Shown here: in pieces, positions 24,710 to 33,115 of the stretch
How the letters are laid out: every line of letters begins with the position of its first letter
Numbering within the stretch: position 1 is the stretch's first letter
DNA from: Acidobacteriota bacterium
GTDB lineage: Bacteria; Acidobacteriota; Vicinamibacteria; Vicinamibacterales; CAVVIG01
Direction of reading: 5' to 3'
Length of the DNA: 48,086 nucleotides
Assembly: GCA_003222535.1 (NCBI GenBank)
Contig: QHWJ01000380.1
Location: 20,752 to 68,837, forward strand
Position numbers and translations under genes: made by a program
Notes under the pieces: generated by a model
What the model saw: only the letters and a program-made list of their open reading frames with translations
The model's database searches: none
Told to the model about the DNA's origin: nothing

Positions 24710-27700
24710 ATGGCGCCATTCTCGCGACGCGCGCTTGGCACCTGCGCGCTGTACGGCATTCTCAGCATCGTTTTCTGCCTGCCATTCGATTCCGCTCAGC
24801 ATTTCGAGTATCGCCAGCTGCCGTTCTGGATGTGGCACCTCCCGCAGGTCGCGATTCTCAGCCCGGCGTCTCTGCTGAGCGCGATCGTACCGCTCTCATT
24901 GGGCATCGAGATCAACGTCGTTCTGCATTACTGGGTCGCCTTCCTCGGCATGCATCTGCTGTTGACCCGCGCGATCGGGCTGTCGTTCCTGCCGTTCGTC
25001 GTGTTCGCGGCGTCAGTCTTCACGCTGGGCGGCGCGATGGCAATGCACCTGGCGGTCGGAGACCAGACGGTTCTCCCGGTATTCTATCTGCCGCTGCTGA
25101 TGTTCTTCGTGTATCGGACGGCACGGACCGGGGCGCTGCGTGACGCGTTGTTTGCCGCGGGGATCCTTGCGCTGGCCATCTACAACGGTGGCTTTCAGAT
25201 TGTTCCAATGGCGCTCATGGCGGTTGGCGCGTGGGCGGCATGTGTCGCTGTGGGCGCGCGCGACTGGCGGCCGATCGCGATCGCCGTGCTGGTCGTCGTG
25301 TGCGCCGCGGCGTACGCCGGGCCAAAGCTCGCGCCGGTGGCGGAATTCGTGTCGGGCGATCAGTTCCGCCGGACACTCGAGCCGATCGACCATCCCGATC
25401 GGATGACGCCTGACATGATCTGGCGCGCGTACACCGATTCGTCGCTCGGCGCGCAATCACACGTCTCGGGGGCGCAGCGGCACGGCTGGTGGGAATACGG
25501 CAATTACATCGGCCTGCTCGCCGCGAGTGGCATCGGCCTGAGCGTCCTCTGGCCCCTTGTCGTTCCGTCGACAACACCGCAGCGATCGTTCGCCGTCATG
25601 TTGGCGCTCATGGCTGTGTGGTTCCTGGTGGTCTCGGCCGGCGAGTTTCACCCGTTTGCGCCGGCGCTCGGCCTTGCGCGTCTGCCGCTCGTGTCGTCGT
25701 TTCGCATTCCCAGCCGGTACACAATCGCCTTCGGACTGTTCGGTGCGCTCACGATCGGCGCGGCGGCGCGAGCCGCCGCCCGGCTGCTGCCAGCGACGCC
25801 GCGGCTGCAGCGCGCGGTCGCTGTCGTGTGCGCGATTGCGGTCGCGGAGCTCGTGTTCGTCAACCAGCGGCATTTCCGGAACGCGGCGTCGCAGACGCCA
25901 GTCGTGAACGAGATCCAAACCGCGGACGCCGAACGCCCGCGCGTCTGGTCCGACGGCACGGCGAAGGTCACCGACGTCGTCCCGACATTCAACGGCGCGC
26001 GGTTCTCGGTGATCGGCGGCTACGAGCCGTCGAAAGTGTTCTTGAACCAGCGATACGCGCCCGGCTGGCAGAGCTCCGCCGGAACGGTCCGTCCCGATCC
26101 ACAGACGGACGGCAGGATGTTTGTGCAGGTGGCCGCCGGACAGACCGGACGCTTCTCGTTTTCTTTCGTCCCACCGGGATTGACCGCGGGCATGGTGCTG
26201 CTCTTCGTTGCAGTGGCGGTGTCGGCGCTCGTGTGGAATCGCCGGTGGTCGCCTGTCGCCTTCGAGCGCACGGCCGGCACGCGTCAAGCGGCGGAGCGGA
26301 CCCAGTTCGCCGATCGCGCCGAGCGCGTCACCAAGAACGTCGTCCTGTGGTCGATGGCCGGTGCCATCATGGCCAGGGCGTTCGTGGGTGGCCCCAATCA
26401 GACGACGCTCATTGTCATCGTGATTGGCAGTTTCGCGATCGCAAGGGCCACCAGCGCGCGCTGGGAACATGCCGACGGCATCGTGCTGGCGTCGATGTAC
26501 GTTGCGCCGGCTGTGTTCTCGCGCTTCTGGGTGCACGACGGAAGCGTCTATTCAATGTACCTGGCCGCGGGCCTGCTGGGCGCGATCTGGCCGCGATGGT
26601 CGCGGCGCCAGTGGAGCCTGCCAACGCCGTGGCGAGTACCGCTGGTCGGCTGGGCACTCACGGCGGCGGTCGGTTGGCCGATCATCGCGGCGCGCGAGGT
26701 CGATTTCCATCCCGAGCTGGCAGGCATTCTCGATATGCCGAATTCCACCCTCGGCATCAGCGCCCGGGGGGCAATCGCCATCGCCGCGGACGCTGCGGCA
26801 ATGCTGATGCTCGGGATCGTGTGGCTCGATTGGCTGTTCGAACGGTACGCCAACGATGGACCGCGGTTCCGCCGAACCATCATCCTGCCGCTGATCGTGA
26901 GCGGCTGCATCGCGTCCGTGGTCGCCGCCTACCAACTGTTCGGCGACATGACGTTTTTGAACCCCGGCTGGGCCGAATTCCATCGCGCGAGCGCAACGAT
27001 GGTGGACGCCAACGCCTTCGGCATGTCGGCCGTGCTTTGCAGCGCCGAGATGATTGCACTCGCGTTCGCGGCCCAGTCGCTGCTCCGTTCACCCGTCTCG
27101 GGCGACCACGTGCCGCGGCGGCACGGTCGACGACCTCTGGTGCTGGCCATCACCTCTGTCGCTGCGGCAGTGCTCTTGGTGGCGTTTAGACATACGGGAC
27201 CGGTCCTCCGGCTTGGGTGGATCCTTCCAACGGCCTCCCTTGAATCGATTGCGGGCTTCACGAAGCAGATGCTGTGGGTCCGCGCCGGGTACGGCACGGC
27301 CGCCGTCGAAATGATCCGTTCGAATCCGTGGTTCGGCGTGGGCATCGGCTCCTTTCCGTTGATCGTCGGTGATTACCCGTTCTCGCATCTCGGAGGGCCG
27401 CTGGCGCCGGACAACGCGCAGAACTGGATTCGGCATAACCTTGCCGAACTGGGGCTGATCGGCAGCATCGGATGGATTCTCTGGACAGTCGTGCTGCTCA
27501 TCGCGCTCTTCCAGCGGTCGGGCGCGTGGCGGGACCGTCGCGCCACGATCGTTGCCGGCACGTTCGTGGGAGTTGTGGTCGTTTCACAGGTCGGCATGCC
27601 AACACAGAACCTCGCCGTGGCGATCACGTTCTGGACGTTCCTCTTTTGGCACTGCTCGTATCGATGGCCGACCGCGGCCCCGCCTGGCAGGGGATTCAGC

Positions 27701-28186
27701 GAGTCGTGGAAATGGGCGCTGATGGGCGTATTGCTGGCAACGTTCGCCGCCGGCACGCTGCGGACGAGCCTGACGACGCTCCGGCCGCCGATGCGGGCGA
27801 GACACGCCGGATGGAACTACGACTACGGTTTCTATCTGCCCGAGCGGACCGCGGACGGTGAAGAATACCGATGGACGAAACAGAACGCCGTCGCGGTGAT
27901 TCCGGCGGCGAGCCGCGCGGTGAAGCTGATCGTCTGGGCGGTGCGCGCGGACGCCCACCATCCGGTGATGGCGCGCGTCTGGCACGACGAGCAGCTCGTC
28001 ATCGACACCGTCCTGCACGATAACCGGCCGGTGTCGGCAGACGCCGTCATCGACAAGAATCCGCAGTGGTTGATGATCAGGACGTATCTGGATCGCACGC
28101 TGCCCGAATCGCAGCCGGACCTCGGTCTGGCGGTTCAGTGGACGTTCGCCGGCGCTCCGACTCATGCGAGCACCTCGGTCCGATAG
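24710..28186 (+). CDS. Giant membrane fusion: YfhO-like half plus O-antigen ligase/polymerase-like half
   Basis: About 1158 residues. The first half (to about residue 540) is a polytopic membrane protein of YfhO/PTPS-related type: LHYWVAFLGMHLLLTRAIG, FTLGGAMAMHLAVGDQTVLP, LPLVSSFRIPSRYTIAFGLF, plus an extracytoplasmic part with VIGGYEPSKVFLNQRYAPGW. After a polar linker (about 530-560) a second polytopic unit follows with the Wzy_C signature WFGVGIGSFPLIVGD and NWIRHNLAELGLIGSIGWI (about 900-960). The last about 110 residues are soluble: YDYGFYLPE, GEEYRWTKQNA, PAASRAVKLIVWAVRA. They resemble the tail of the ligase at 37442-39628. It probably handles polyprenyl-linked glycans on the outer face. 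I chose ATG 24710; upstream ATGs at 24635/24638 remain possible. Confidence 0.85.
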   Translation: MAPFSRRALGTCALYGILSIVFCLPFDSAQHFEYRQLPFWMWHLPQVAILSPASLLSAIVPLSLGIEINVVLHYWVAFLGMHLLLTRAIGLSFLPFVVFAASVFTLGGAMAMHLAVGDQTVLPVFYLPLLMFFVYRTARTGALRDALFAAGILALAIYNGGFQIVPMALMAVGAWAACVAVGARDWRPIAIAVLVVVCAAAYAGPKLAPVAEFVSGDQFRRTLEPIDHPDRMTPDMIWRAYTDSSLGAQSHVSGAQRHGWWEYGNYIGLLAASGIGLSVLWPLVVPSTTPQRSFAVMLALMAVWFLVVSAGEFHPFAPALGLARLPLVSSFRIPSRYTIAFGLFGALTIGAAARAAARLLPATPRLQRAVAVVCAIAVAELVFVNQRHFRNAASQTPVVNEIQTADAERPRVWSDGTAKVTDVVPTFNGARFSVIGGYEPSKVFLNQRYAPGWQSSAGTVRPDPQTDGRMFVQVAAGQTGRFSFSFVPPGLTAGMVLLFVAVAVSALVWNRRWSPVAFERTAGTRQAAERTQFADRAERVTKNVVLWSMAGAIMARAFVGGPNQTTLIVIVIGSFAIARATSARWEHADGIVLASMYVAPAVFSRFWVHDGSVYSMYLAAGLLGAIWPRWSRRQWSLPTPWRVPLVGWALTAAVGWPIIAAREVDFHPELAGILDMPNSTLGISARGAIAIAADAAAMLMLGIVWLDWLFERYANDGPRFRRTIILPLIVSGCIASVVAAYQLFGDMTFLNPGWAEFHRASATMVDANAFGMSAVLCSAEMIALAFAAQSLLRSPVSGDHVPRRHGRRPLVLAITSVAAAVLLVAFRHTGPVLRLGWILPTASLESIAGFTKQMLWVRAGYGTAAVEMIRSNPWFGVGIGSFPLIVGDYPFSHLGGPLAPDNAQNWIRHNLAELGLIGSIGWILWTVVLLIALFQRSGAWRDRRATIVAGTFVGVVVVSQVGMPTQNLAVAITFWTFLFWHCSYRWPTAAPPGRGFSESWKWALMGVLLATFAAGTLRTSLTTLRPPMRARHAGWNYDYGFYLPERTADGEEYRWTKQNAVAVIPAASRAVKLIVWAVRADAHHPVMARVWHDEQLVIDTVLHDNRPVSADAVIDKNPQWLMIRTYLDRTLPESQPDLGLAVQWTFAGAPTHASTSVR

Positions 28187-28189
28187 CGA

Positions 28190-30400
28190 ATGAACCCGAC
28201 GTTGCGTCGTTACGCCGGCGCGTTGCTGTGGACGGCAATGGATGATGCACGGCGGTCTGGCGTCACGGCCAAAGAGATCGGCGCGGTGCTCGCCGGCCTC
28301 GTCGCGCTCGCCCTGGTCGCCACGTTTCCGCTGATCCTCCATTTCACGACGTACCTGCCGAACGATCTCGGGGATCCGGTCCTGAACGCATGGATTCTCT
28401 GGTGGGACGCGACGGCCGTGCAGCACGGCTTCAGCCATGTGTGGGACGCCCCAAGCTACTTTCCGTACCTTCACACGCTCGCGTATTCCGATCATCTGTT
28501 CGGTCTCGCGGTATTCACCGCGCCCGTCCAATGGGTGACGGCGAATCCGGTGCTCGTCTACAACATCGCGTTCATTGCGTCGTACGCGAACGCTGGAATC
28601 GGGATGTACCTGCTCGCGAAGCTCCTGACGGGGCGCCGCGACACCGCGACCCTGGCGGCGCTGATGTATGCGTTCGCCGCATTTCGCGTCGCCCACTTCG
28701 CGCACGTGCAATGGCTCACGACCGGGTGGCTGCCCCTGAGCCTCTGGGCGCTTCATCGCTACTTCTCCTGCGGCGCGTGGCGCTACCTGTTCGCCAGCGG
28801 CGCCGCGTATCTGATGCAATGTCTCACGGCGAATTATTTTGCATACTTCGGGCTGCTGCCGTTGGCGGCGGCGGCGATAGCCGAAGCGTGGCATCGGCGC
28901 CCGCCGTTGTGGCGCACCCTGGCACAGACGATCGCAGTGGGCGCCCTTGTCGGGGTCACACTCGCGCCGATCGCCCTTGTGTACTATCGCGTGCGGCAGG
29001 AAAACGACTTCCGACGCACCGCCACTGAAACCGATTCGCTCAGTGCCGATCTCAGCGACTATTTCCGCGGACACAGTCAGATCTGGCTGTGGCGGCGTGC
29101 GCGCCCCGGTGGCGGCGAACACGAGCTCTTTCCTGGCGCGATCGCGCTGGGGCTGGCCGCCATTGCACTCTCGACGCGACGCGGTCGGGCGACGCCGCAT
29201 ATCGTCACCTACGCGACGATTGCCGTGACCGCGCTGGTGCTGTCGCTCGGACCGCATCCGGCTGCGTGGGGGCACCGGACGGCCGTTCCCGGTCCGTACC
29301 AGCTGCTGCTCGAGGTCGTGCCCGGCCTCGACGGCTTGCGTGCCGTGTCGCGTCTGGGCGTCATCGTCGTCCTCGCCGTATCGGTCCTGGCCGCGCAGGG
29401 AGCCGTTTACTTGTTCGATTGGATCGGGCCACGGAGGCAACTGACCGCGATTGTCCTCGGAATCCTCATCGTTGCCGAGTCGTGGGCGGTGCCGGTACGC
29501 GTGGCGGCGTTCGATCCCACACCCGATCCGGACGATCGGCAGGCGTACGCATTCCTGAAAACGAGCGCCGAAGGCGCGGTGTTCGAGCTGCCGATCGCCG
29601 TCACCGACGAAGAGCGGCAGATGAGATATCAATATCTGACGCTCGTGCACGGTCATCGAACGGTCAATGGGCACAGCAGCTACGATCCGCCGCTGGCGAA
29701 GTTTCTCGCGGGACGCGACTACTCGCCGTTCAACGAGCGGGAACGGTTGATTGCCGCCTTCCGTTTGATTCGAGCGATTGGCGTGCGTTACATCGTCGTG
29801 CACCGAGGGCGCTTCGAGAATCCGTCCCTCGAGGCGGCGATGATGCAACAGCTCGAAGCCGATCCAGGGCTGGTGGCGGCGCGGAACGACTTCGGCCGGA
29901 CCGTGGTGTTCACACTGAACTCCGACGACCAGCGGCCGGACGACGCAGCACGCTGGCGCCCCGTCTCCGCCGGGACGATGCACGTGCGCGCGTCGCATTC
30001 GCCGGACAGAGTCCCGCTGATGTTCGACGGGGATCGCGATACGCGTTGGCTCAGCGCCGGTCCGCAAACCGGCAGCGAATGGATCGAGATCGAGTTCGAC
30101 GCACCGCGAGATATCGCCCGCCTGCGCATGCAGACGGCGGAGCGCAGCTTTGGCGACTATCCGCGCGAGCTGGCGGTGGAAGCCGTGGAACCGGATGGTA
30201 CTCAGACGCTGTTTCGCGGATCGGTGCTGCCGCAGTTCGGTCGAGGATTCGTCGTCGACCACGCCTATCCAAACATCGACGTGCTGCTGCCGGTCAATCA
30301 CGCGCGGATGATTCGTCTGCGGCAGCTGGGCCGCACCGACGAGCTGTTCTGGACGATTCACGAATTGCAGCTGTGGGAGCGCGGACGTGGCACAGATTGA
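28190..30400 (+). CDS. GT-C-like polytopic membrane protein with C-terminal discoidin (F5/8 type C)-like domain
   Basis: A 736-residue protein, three bases downstream of the giant fusion, so probably one operon. Membrane segments fill residues about 30-430. The first periplasmic loop, DLGDPVLNAWILWWDATAVQ, with its acidic residues, and YFPYLHTLAYSDHLFG are typical of uncharacterised GT-C-like proteins in polysaccharide loci. The part after about 430 is soluble, with RAIGVRYIVVHRGRFENPS. The final about 140 residues look like a galactose-binding discoidin domain: SPDRVPLMFDGDRDTRWLS, GSEWIEIEFDAPRDIARLRM. So a membrane-embedded transferase-like core is tied to an outer carbohydrate-binding module. 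The exact reaction is unknown. Confidence 0.82.
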   Translation: MNPTLRRYAGALLWTAMDDARRSGVTAKEIGAVLAGLVALALVATFPLILHFTTYLPNDLGDPVLNAWILWWDATAVQHGFSHVWDAPSYFPYLHTLAYSDHLFGLAVFTAPVQWVTANPVLVYNIAFIASYANAGIGMYLLAKLLTGRRDTATLAALMYAFAAFRVAHFAHVQWLTTGWLPLSLWALHRYFSCGAWRYLFASGAAYLMQCLTANYFAYFGLLPLAAAAIAEAWHRRPPLWRTLAQTIAVGALVGVTLAPIALVYYRVRQENDFRRTATETDSLSADLSDYFRGHSQIWLWRRARPGGGEHELFPGAIALGLAAIALSTRRGRATPHIVTYATIAVTALVLSLGPHPAAWGHRTAVPGPYQLLLEVVPGLDGLRAVSRLGVIVVLAVSVLAAQGAVYLFDWIGPRRQLTAIVLGILIVAESWAVPVRVAAFDPTPDPDDRQAYAFLKTSAEGAVFELPIAVTDEERQMRYQYLTLVHGHRTVNGHSSYDPPLAKFLAGRDYSPFNERERLIAAFRLIRAIGVRYIVVHRGRFENPSLEAAMMQQLEADPGLVAARNDFGRTVVFTLNSDDQRPDDAARWRPVSAGTMHVRASHSPDRVPLMFDGDRDTRWLSAGPQTGSEWIEIEFDAPRDIARLRMQTAERSFGDYPRELAVEAVEPDGTQTLFRGSVLPQFGRGFVVDHAYPNIDVLLPVNHARMIRLRQLGRTDELFWTIHELQLWERGRGTD

Positions 30401-30722
30401 CGTCGCGGTAATCGGCGCCGGCGTCAGCAGCCTCGCCGCGGCGGCGCCATCGCGCAGCGCGGACACTCGGCGTGCGTACTCGAACGGCATCCGCGTCTGG
30501 CCTCGACACGAGCTCGCACAACAGCGGTGTCATCCACGCCGGGCTCTACTATCCCGCCGGCACGCTGAAGGCGCGACTCTGCGTCGAAGGCGCGCGTCTG
30601 ATGTACGAGTTCTACGGCATCCACGGCGTGCGCACGCACGCTGCGGTAAGCTCGCGGTCGCGCAGGGCGGCACCGATCAGGCGACGCTGGAGGAGCTGCG
30701 GCTGCGCGCCACGGACACGTCG
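30387..30722 (+). pseudogene. lhgO: Decayed N-terminus of an L-2-hydroxyglutarate oxidase-like FAD protein
   Basis: Starting with GTG 30387 (overlapping the preceding stop by 14 bases), four frame pieces together spell the N-terminal region of LhgO-type flavoproteins. They are the FAD-binding [18 protein letters not shown], then [17 protein letters not shown], then [20 protein letters not shown] with [18 protein letters not shown], then [11 protein letters not shown]. Each junction needs a shift (near 30445, 30510 and 30640), and the similarity stops near 30722 after roughly 110 residues of a protein normally about 400 long. It is non-functional. The first part could still be translated by coupling from the upstream gene. 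Confidence 0.82.
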
Positions 30723-30859
30723 TGAACCTGTTCGTGTTCCTGATGTTCCTCTCGCCGATTGGATTCAAACCCGATATGATGCCGCTCATTTCGTTCCACC
30801 GGACCTGACGAAATCCGTATATGCTTTTGCCGAAACCATTCTCCTTTCGTGAGGCCTCC

Positions 30860-32221
30860 ATGCCGTTTTCAGATCGTCGCCTCTTGGCTGCAACGGCCCT
30901 GTTACTGGTCGCCGTTGCCTGTTCGAAAAACACGAACACCAGTCCGACGACGCCCGGAACGTCGTGTACGGTGACGACCGGTACAATCAGCAGTTCGTCG
31001 TTCGGTGCGCCGGGTGGAACCGGGTCCGTGCCCGTGACGGCCGGGACCGGGTGCACGTGGACGGCGACGAGCAGCGCGACCTTCGTCACAATTTCTGCAG
31101 GTACATCCGGCAGCGGCAACGGCACGGTAACATTTACGGTCGCGGCAAACACTGGCGCCGCACGAACGGCGACGCTGACGGTTGCGGGCACGACGTTTAC
31201 GGTCACTCAGAGCGCTGCCGCGCCGCTGCCGCCGGGCACCCTCTCGGCTCCGACGGCGAGCTCGCCGGTCGGAGGCCAAACCGTGACCGCGACGCGCCCG
31301 GATCTGGTGGTCACCAACGCCATCGCAAGCGGCAACGTGGGAACGGTGACCTACCGATTCGAAATCTCTGACCTCAACACGTTCCCGAACGATCCCGTTC
31401 GCACGTTCACCGCGGACGGCATCGCCCAGGGCGCTGGCACAACGAGCTGGACCGTCAATCGCGATCTCGGCCCGGACGTCCTGTGGTACTGGCACGCGCG
31501 CGCGACCGACGGTGCGACGACGAGCGCCTACTCGCCGACCGAAACGTTCAGAACACCGACTTCGTGTCGCTACTCGATTTCGCCGACGAACCTGAGCATC
31601 AACAGCACGAGCGCCACGTCGACAATCGTCGTCACGACGAACAGCGGGTGCGCGTGGACCGCGAGCACCACCTCGCCATTCATCACGATCCTCACGGGCG
31701 CGAGCGGAATCGGCAGCGGCAGCGTGTTCATCGCGATTCCCGACAACCCCGGCCCATCGAGGACTGGCACGGTGACGATTGCCGGGCAGACGTTTACCGT
31801 CACCCAGGCCGGCGCTTCCGCCTCCGCGGGATTCCAATTGACCGATCCGGGGACGAGCGGGTCCTCACCGACGACCGAATGCCGAATCCGCAGCTCGACA
31901 CCGCTGCCGGCACCGCCCGCGCCGACGACATGCACGCTCCAATCGACTTCGATCCCGCTCGGCACGGCTTCCATCGTCAATTATGCGTGGGTCGTCCAGT
32001 ACACCTACGTGACGGGAAAGACGCTCACGCAGAGCGGCTCGAGCCCAACGTTCTCGTTCACCGATACCTGTGGACAGGCCACGAGCACCGACGACGGCAT
32101 TTCGCAGCCACTGTCGGTGATGCTGACGGTCACCGACAACAACGGTGCTACGGCAACAGCGACGTCAGGCACCGGCAATCAGCCGCCGCTCTTTATCCGA
32201 CTGTTCACCTGCGGATTGTAA
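30860..32221 (+). CDS. Secreted lipoprotein-like protein with two BACON-type domains
   Basis: A 453-residue protein beginning MPFSDRRLLAATALLLVAVAC, a signal peptide ending in Cys and likely a lipoprotein although the lipobox is not perfect. After a Thr/Pro linker come BACON-like beta domains: SVPVTAGTGCTWTATSS with TATLTVAGTTFTVTQ (about residues 45-125), and SGCAWTASTTSPFITI with GTVTIAGQTFTVTQ (about 245-325). Between them is a fibronectin-III-like stretch (TVTYRFEISD, VLWYWHARATDG), and a PKD-like tail follows (VMLTVTDNNGA). BACON domains bind glycans or mucins; here the role is probably surface carbohydrate binding. The frame is open to 30821, but GAGG before ATG 30860 and the signal peptide support the later start. 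Confidence 0.85.
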   Translation: MPFSDRRLLAATALLLVAVACSKNTNTSPTTPGTSCTVTTGTISSSSFGAPGGTGSVPVTAGTGCTWTATSSATFVTISAGTSGSGNGTVTFTVAANTGAARTATLTVAGTTFTVTQSAAAPLPPGTLSAPTASSPVGGQTVTATRPDLVVTNAIASGNVGTVTYRFEISDLNTFPNDPVRTFTADGIAQGAGTTSWTVNRDLGPDVLWYWHARATDGATTSAYSPTETFRTPTSCRYSISPTNLSINSTSATSTIVVTTNSGCAWTASTTSPFITILTGASGIGSGSVFIAIPDNPGPSRTGTVTIAGQTFTVTQAGASASAGFQLTDPGTSGSSPTTECRIRSSTPLPAPPAPTTCTLQSTSIPLGTASIVNYAWVVQYTYVTGKTLTQSGSSPTFSFTDTCGQATSTDDGISQPLSVMLTVTDNNGATATATSGTGNQPPLFIRLFTCGL

Positions 32222-32229
32222 GCTGCGCG

Positions 32230-32775
32230 TTAGACGATGTCTGACGTTGAGCCGGTAACAGTTACGACTTTGTCGAGCGTCTGGTAACTTGTGGCGGGTG
32301 CGGAGACGGTCATTGAGCCGGCGGAAATTCCTGAGATCGAATACTTGCCCGTGGAGTCCGTCGTCGTGGATAGTCCGGCGTTGGTACCGGTCGTGATCGA
32401 CATTCGGATACCAGGCAGGATACCGCCGGACGTTCCGTCCGTCACCGTGCCACTCAGCGTATAGATCAAGACGACCGGTTGTGGAACCGTCAGACGAACG
32501 CTCCCGTTGACGTTCTGATACGTGGCTGTGATGTCGACCGTTCCAGCCTGCAGCGCCGTCACCAGCCCGCTATTCACCGTCGCGACAACCTGATTCAACG
32601 ACTGCCAGGTTGCCTGGCTCGTCACATTTTTGTGTTGTGCTGTTCGACAACGTCGCCGTGGCCGTCAACTGGGAACTCTAGCCCGCTGGCGGCGCGGAGC
32701 CCGTGACCGAGACCGACGACACGGTCGGTGTCGCTGCTGGTGTCGGCGGCGTCGGGGTTGTCGGTGTCGAAGTGT
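32230..32775 (-). pseudogene. Broken Big2 plus carboxypeptidase-regulatory-like lipoprotein
   Basis: The last 131 codons (32230-32625) are intact. A Big2-like strand set comes first (VTSQATWQSLNQVVATVNSG, then GTVDITATYQNVNGSVRLTV), followed by a carboxypeptidase-regulatory-like domain (LSGTVTDGTSGGILPGIRMS, STTTDSTGKYSISGI). Upstream on the minus strand the same protein continues only through shifts: QLTATATLSNSTTQ and then PTVSSVSVTGSAPPAG with a TAG just after it, preceded by a Thr/Pro-rich lipoprotein linker. The signal peptide is gone. It lies tail to tail with the BACON lipoprotein, 8 bases away, so the two share the same style of surface protein. Confidence 0.75.
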
Positions 32776-32788
32776 TGGAACCTTCTTT

Positions 32789-33020
32789 GTCCTACGCCAT
32801 CGCAGTCTCGATATGACCGCGTACTACGCCAAGGTCGATATCGCGTTACTGAAACAGGTGACCCGGCCTTGGCCGAGGGTACGCTCATGAGGCAAGCCGT
32901 TGACCGGTACCTCGCGATGCGGACGCCGCCGGCTTGACCTCGTGAACGCGGCGTATCTGTTGCGCAGTTCGCGCGTGCGGCCGCCGAGCGGGGCGAGACC
33001 CACGTGGGGGCGGCGAGGAC
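32789..33020 (+). pseudogene. Remnant of a tandem tyrosine-recombinase (RIT-like) element
   Basis: From 32789 the frame reads VLRHRSLDMTAYYAKVDIAL then LKQVTRPWP and stops at 32890. This is the C-terminal end of a tyrosine recombinase: the H-R-S helix and the YAK motif with the nucleophile Tyr region. Its TGA overlaps an ATG at 32887, which opens MRQAVDRYLAMR, the N-terminus of the next recombinase. After a shift that one continues DLVNAAYLLRS and then, in another frame, AAERGETHVGAA. Overlapping consecutive recombinases are the hallmark of recombinase-in-trio elements. Only about 230 bases survive, bounded by the Big2 pseudogene and unrecognised DNA. Confidence 0.7.
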
Positions 33021-33115
33021 GTCGGCCCTCTTCGTGCTTTCGCTCATTGCGTCGCAGGCGGCCGGCGATCTGAAGCTCGTCGACCCGGTCACCAGGCCGG
33101 ACGGCCAGATCTCGT

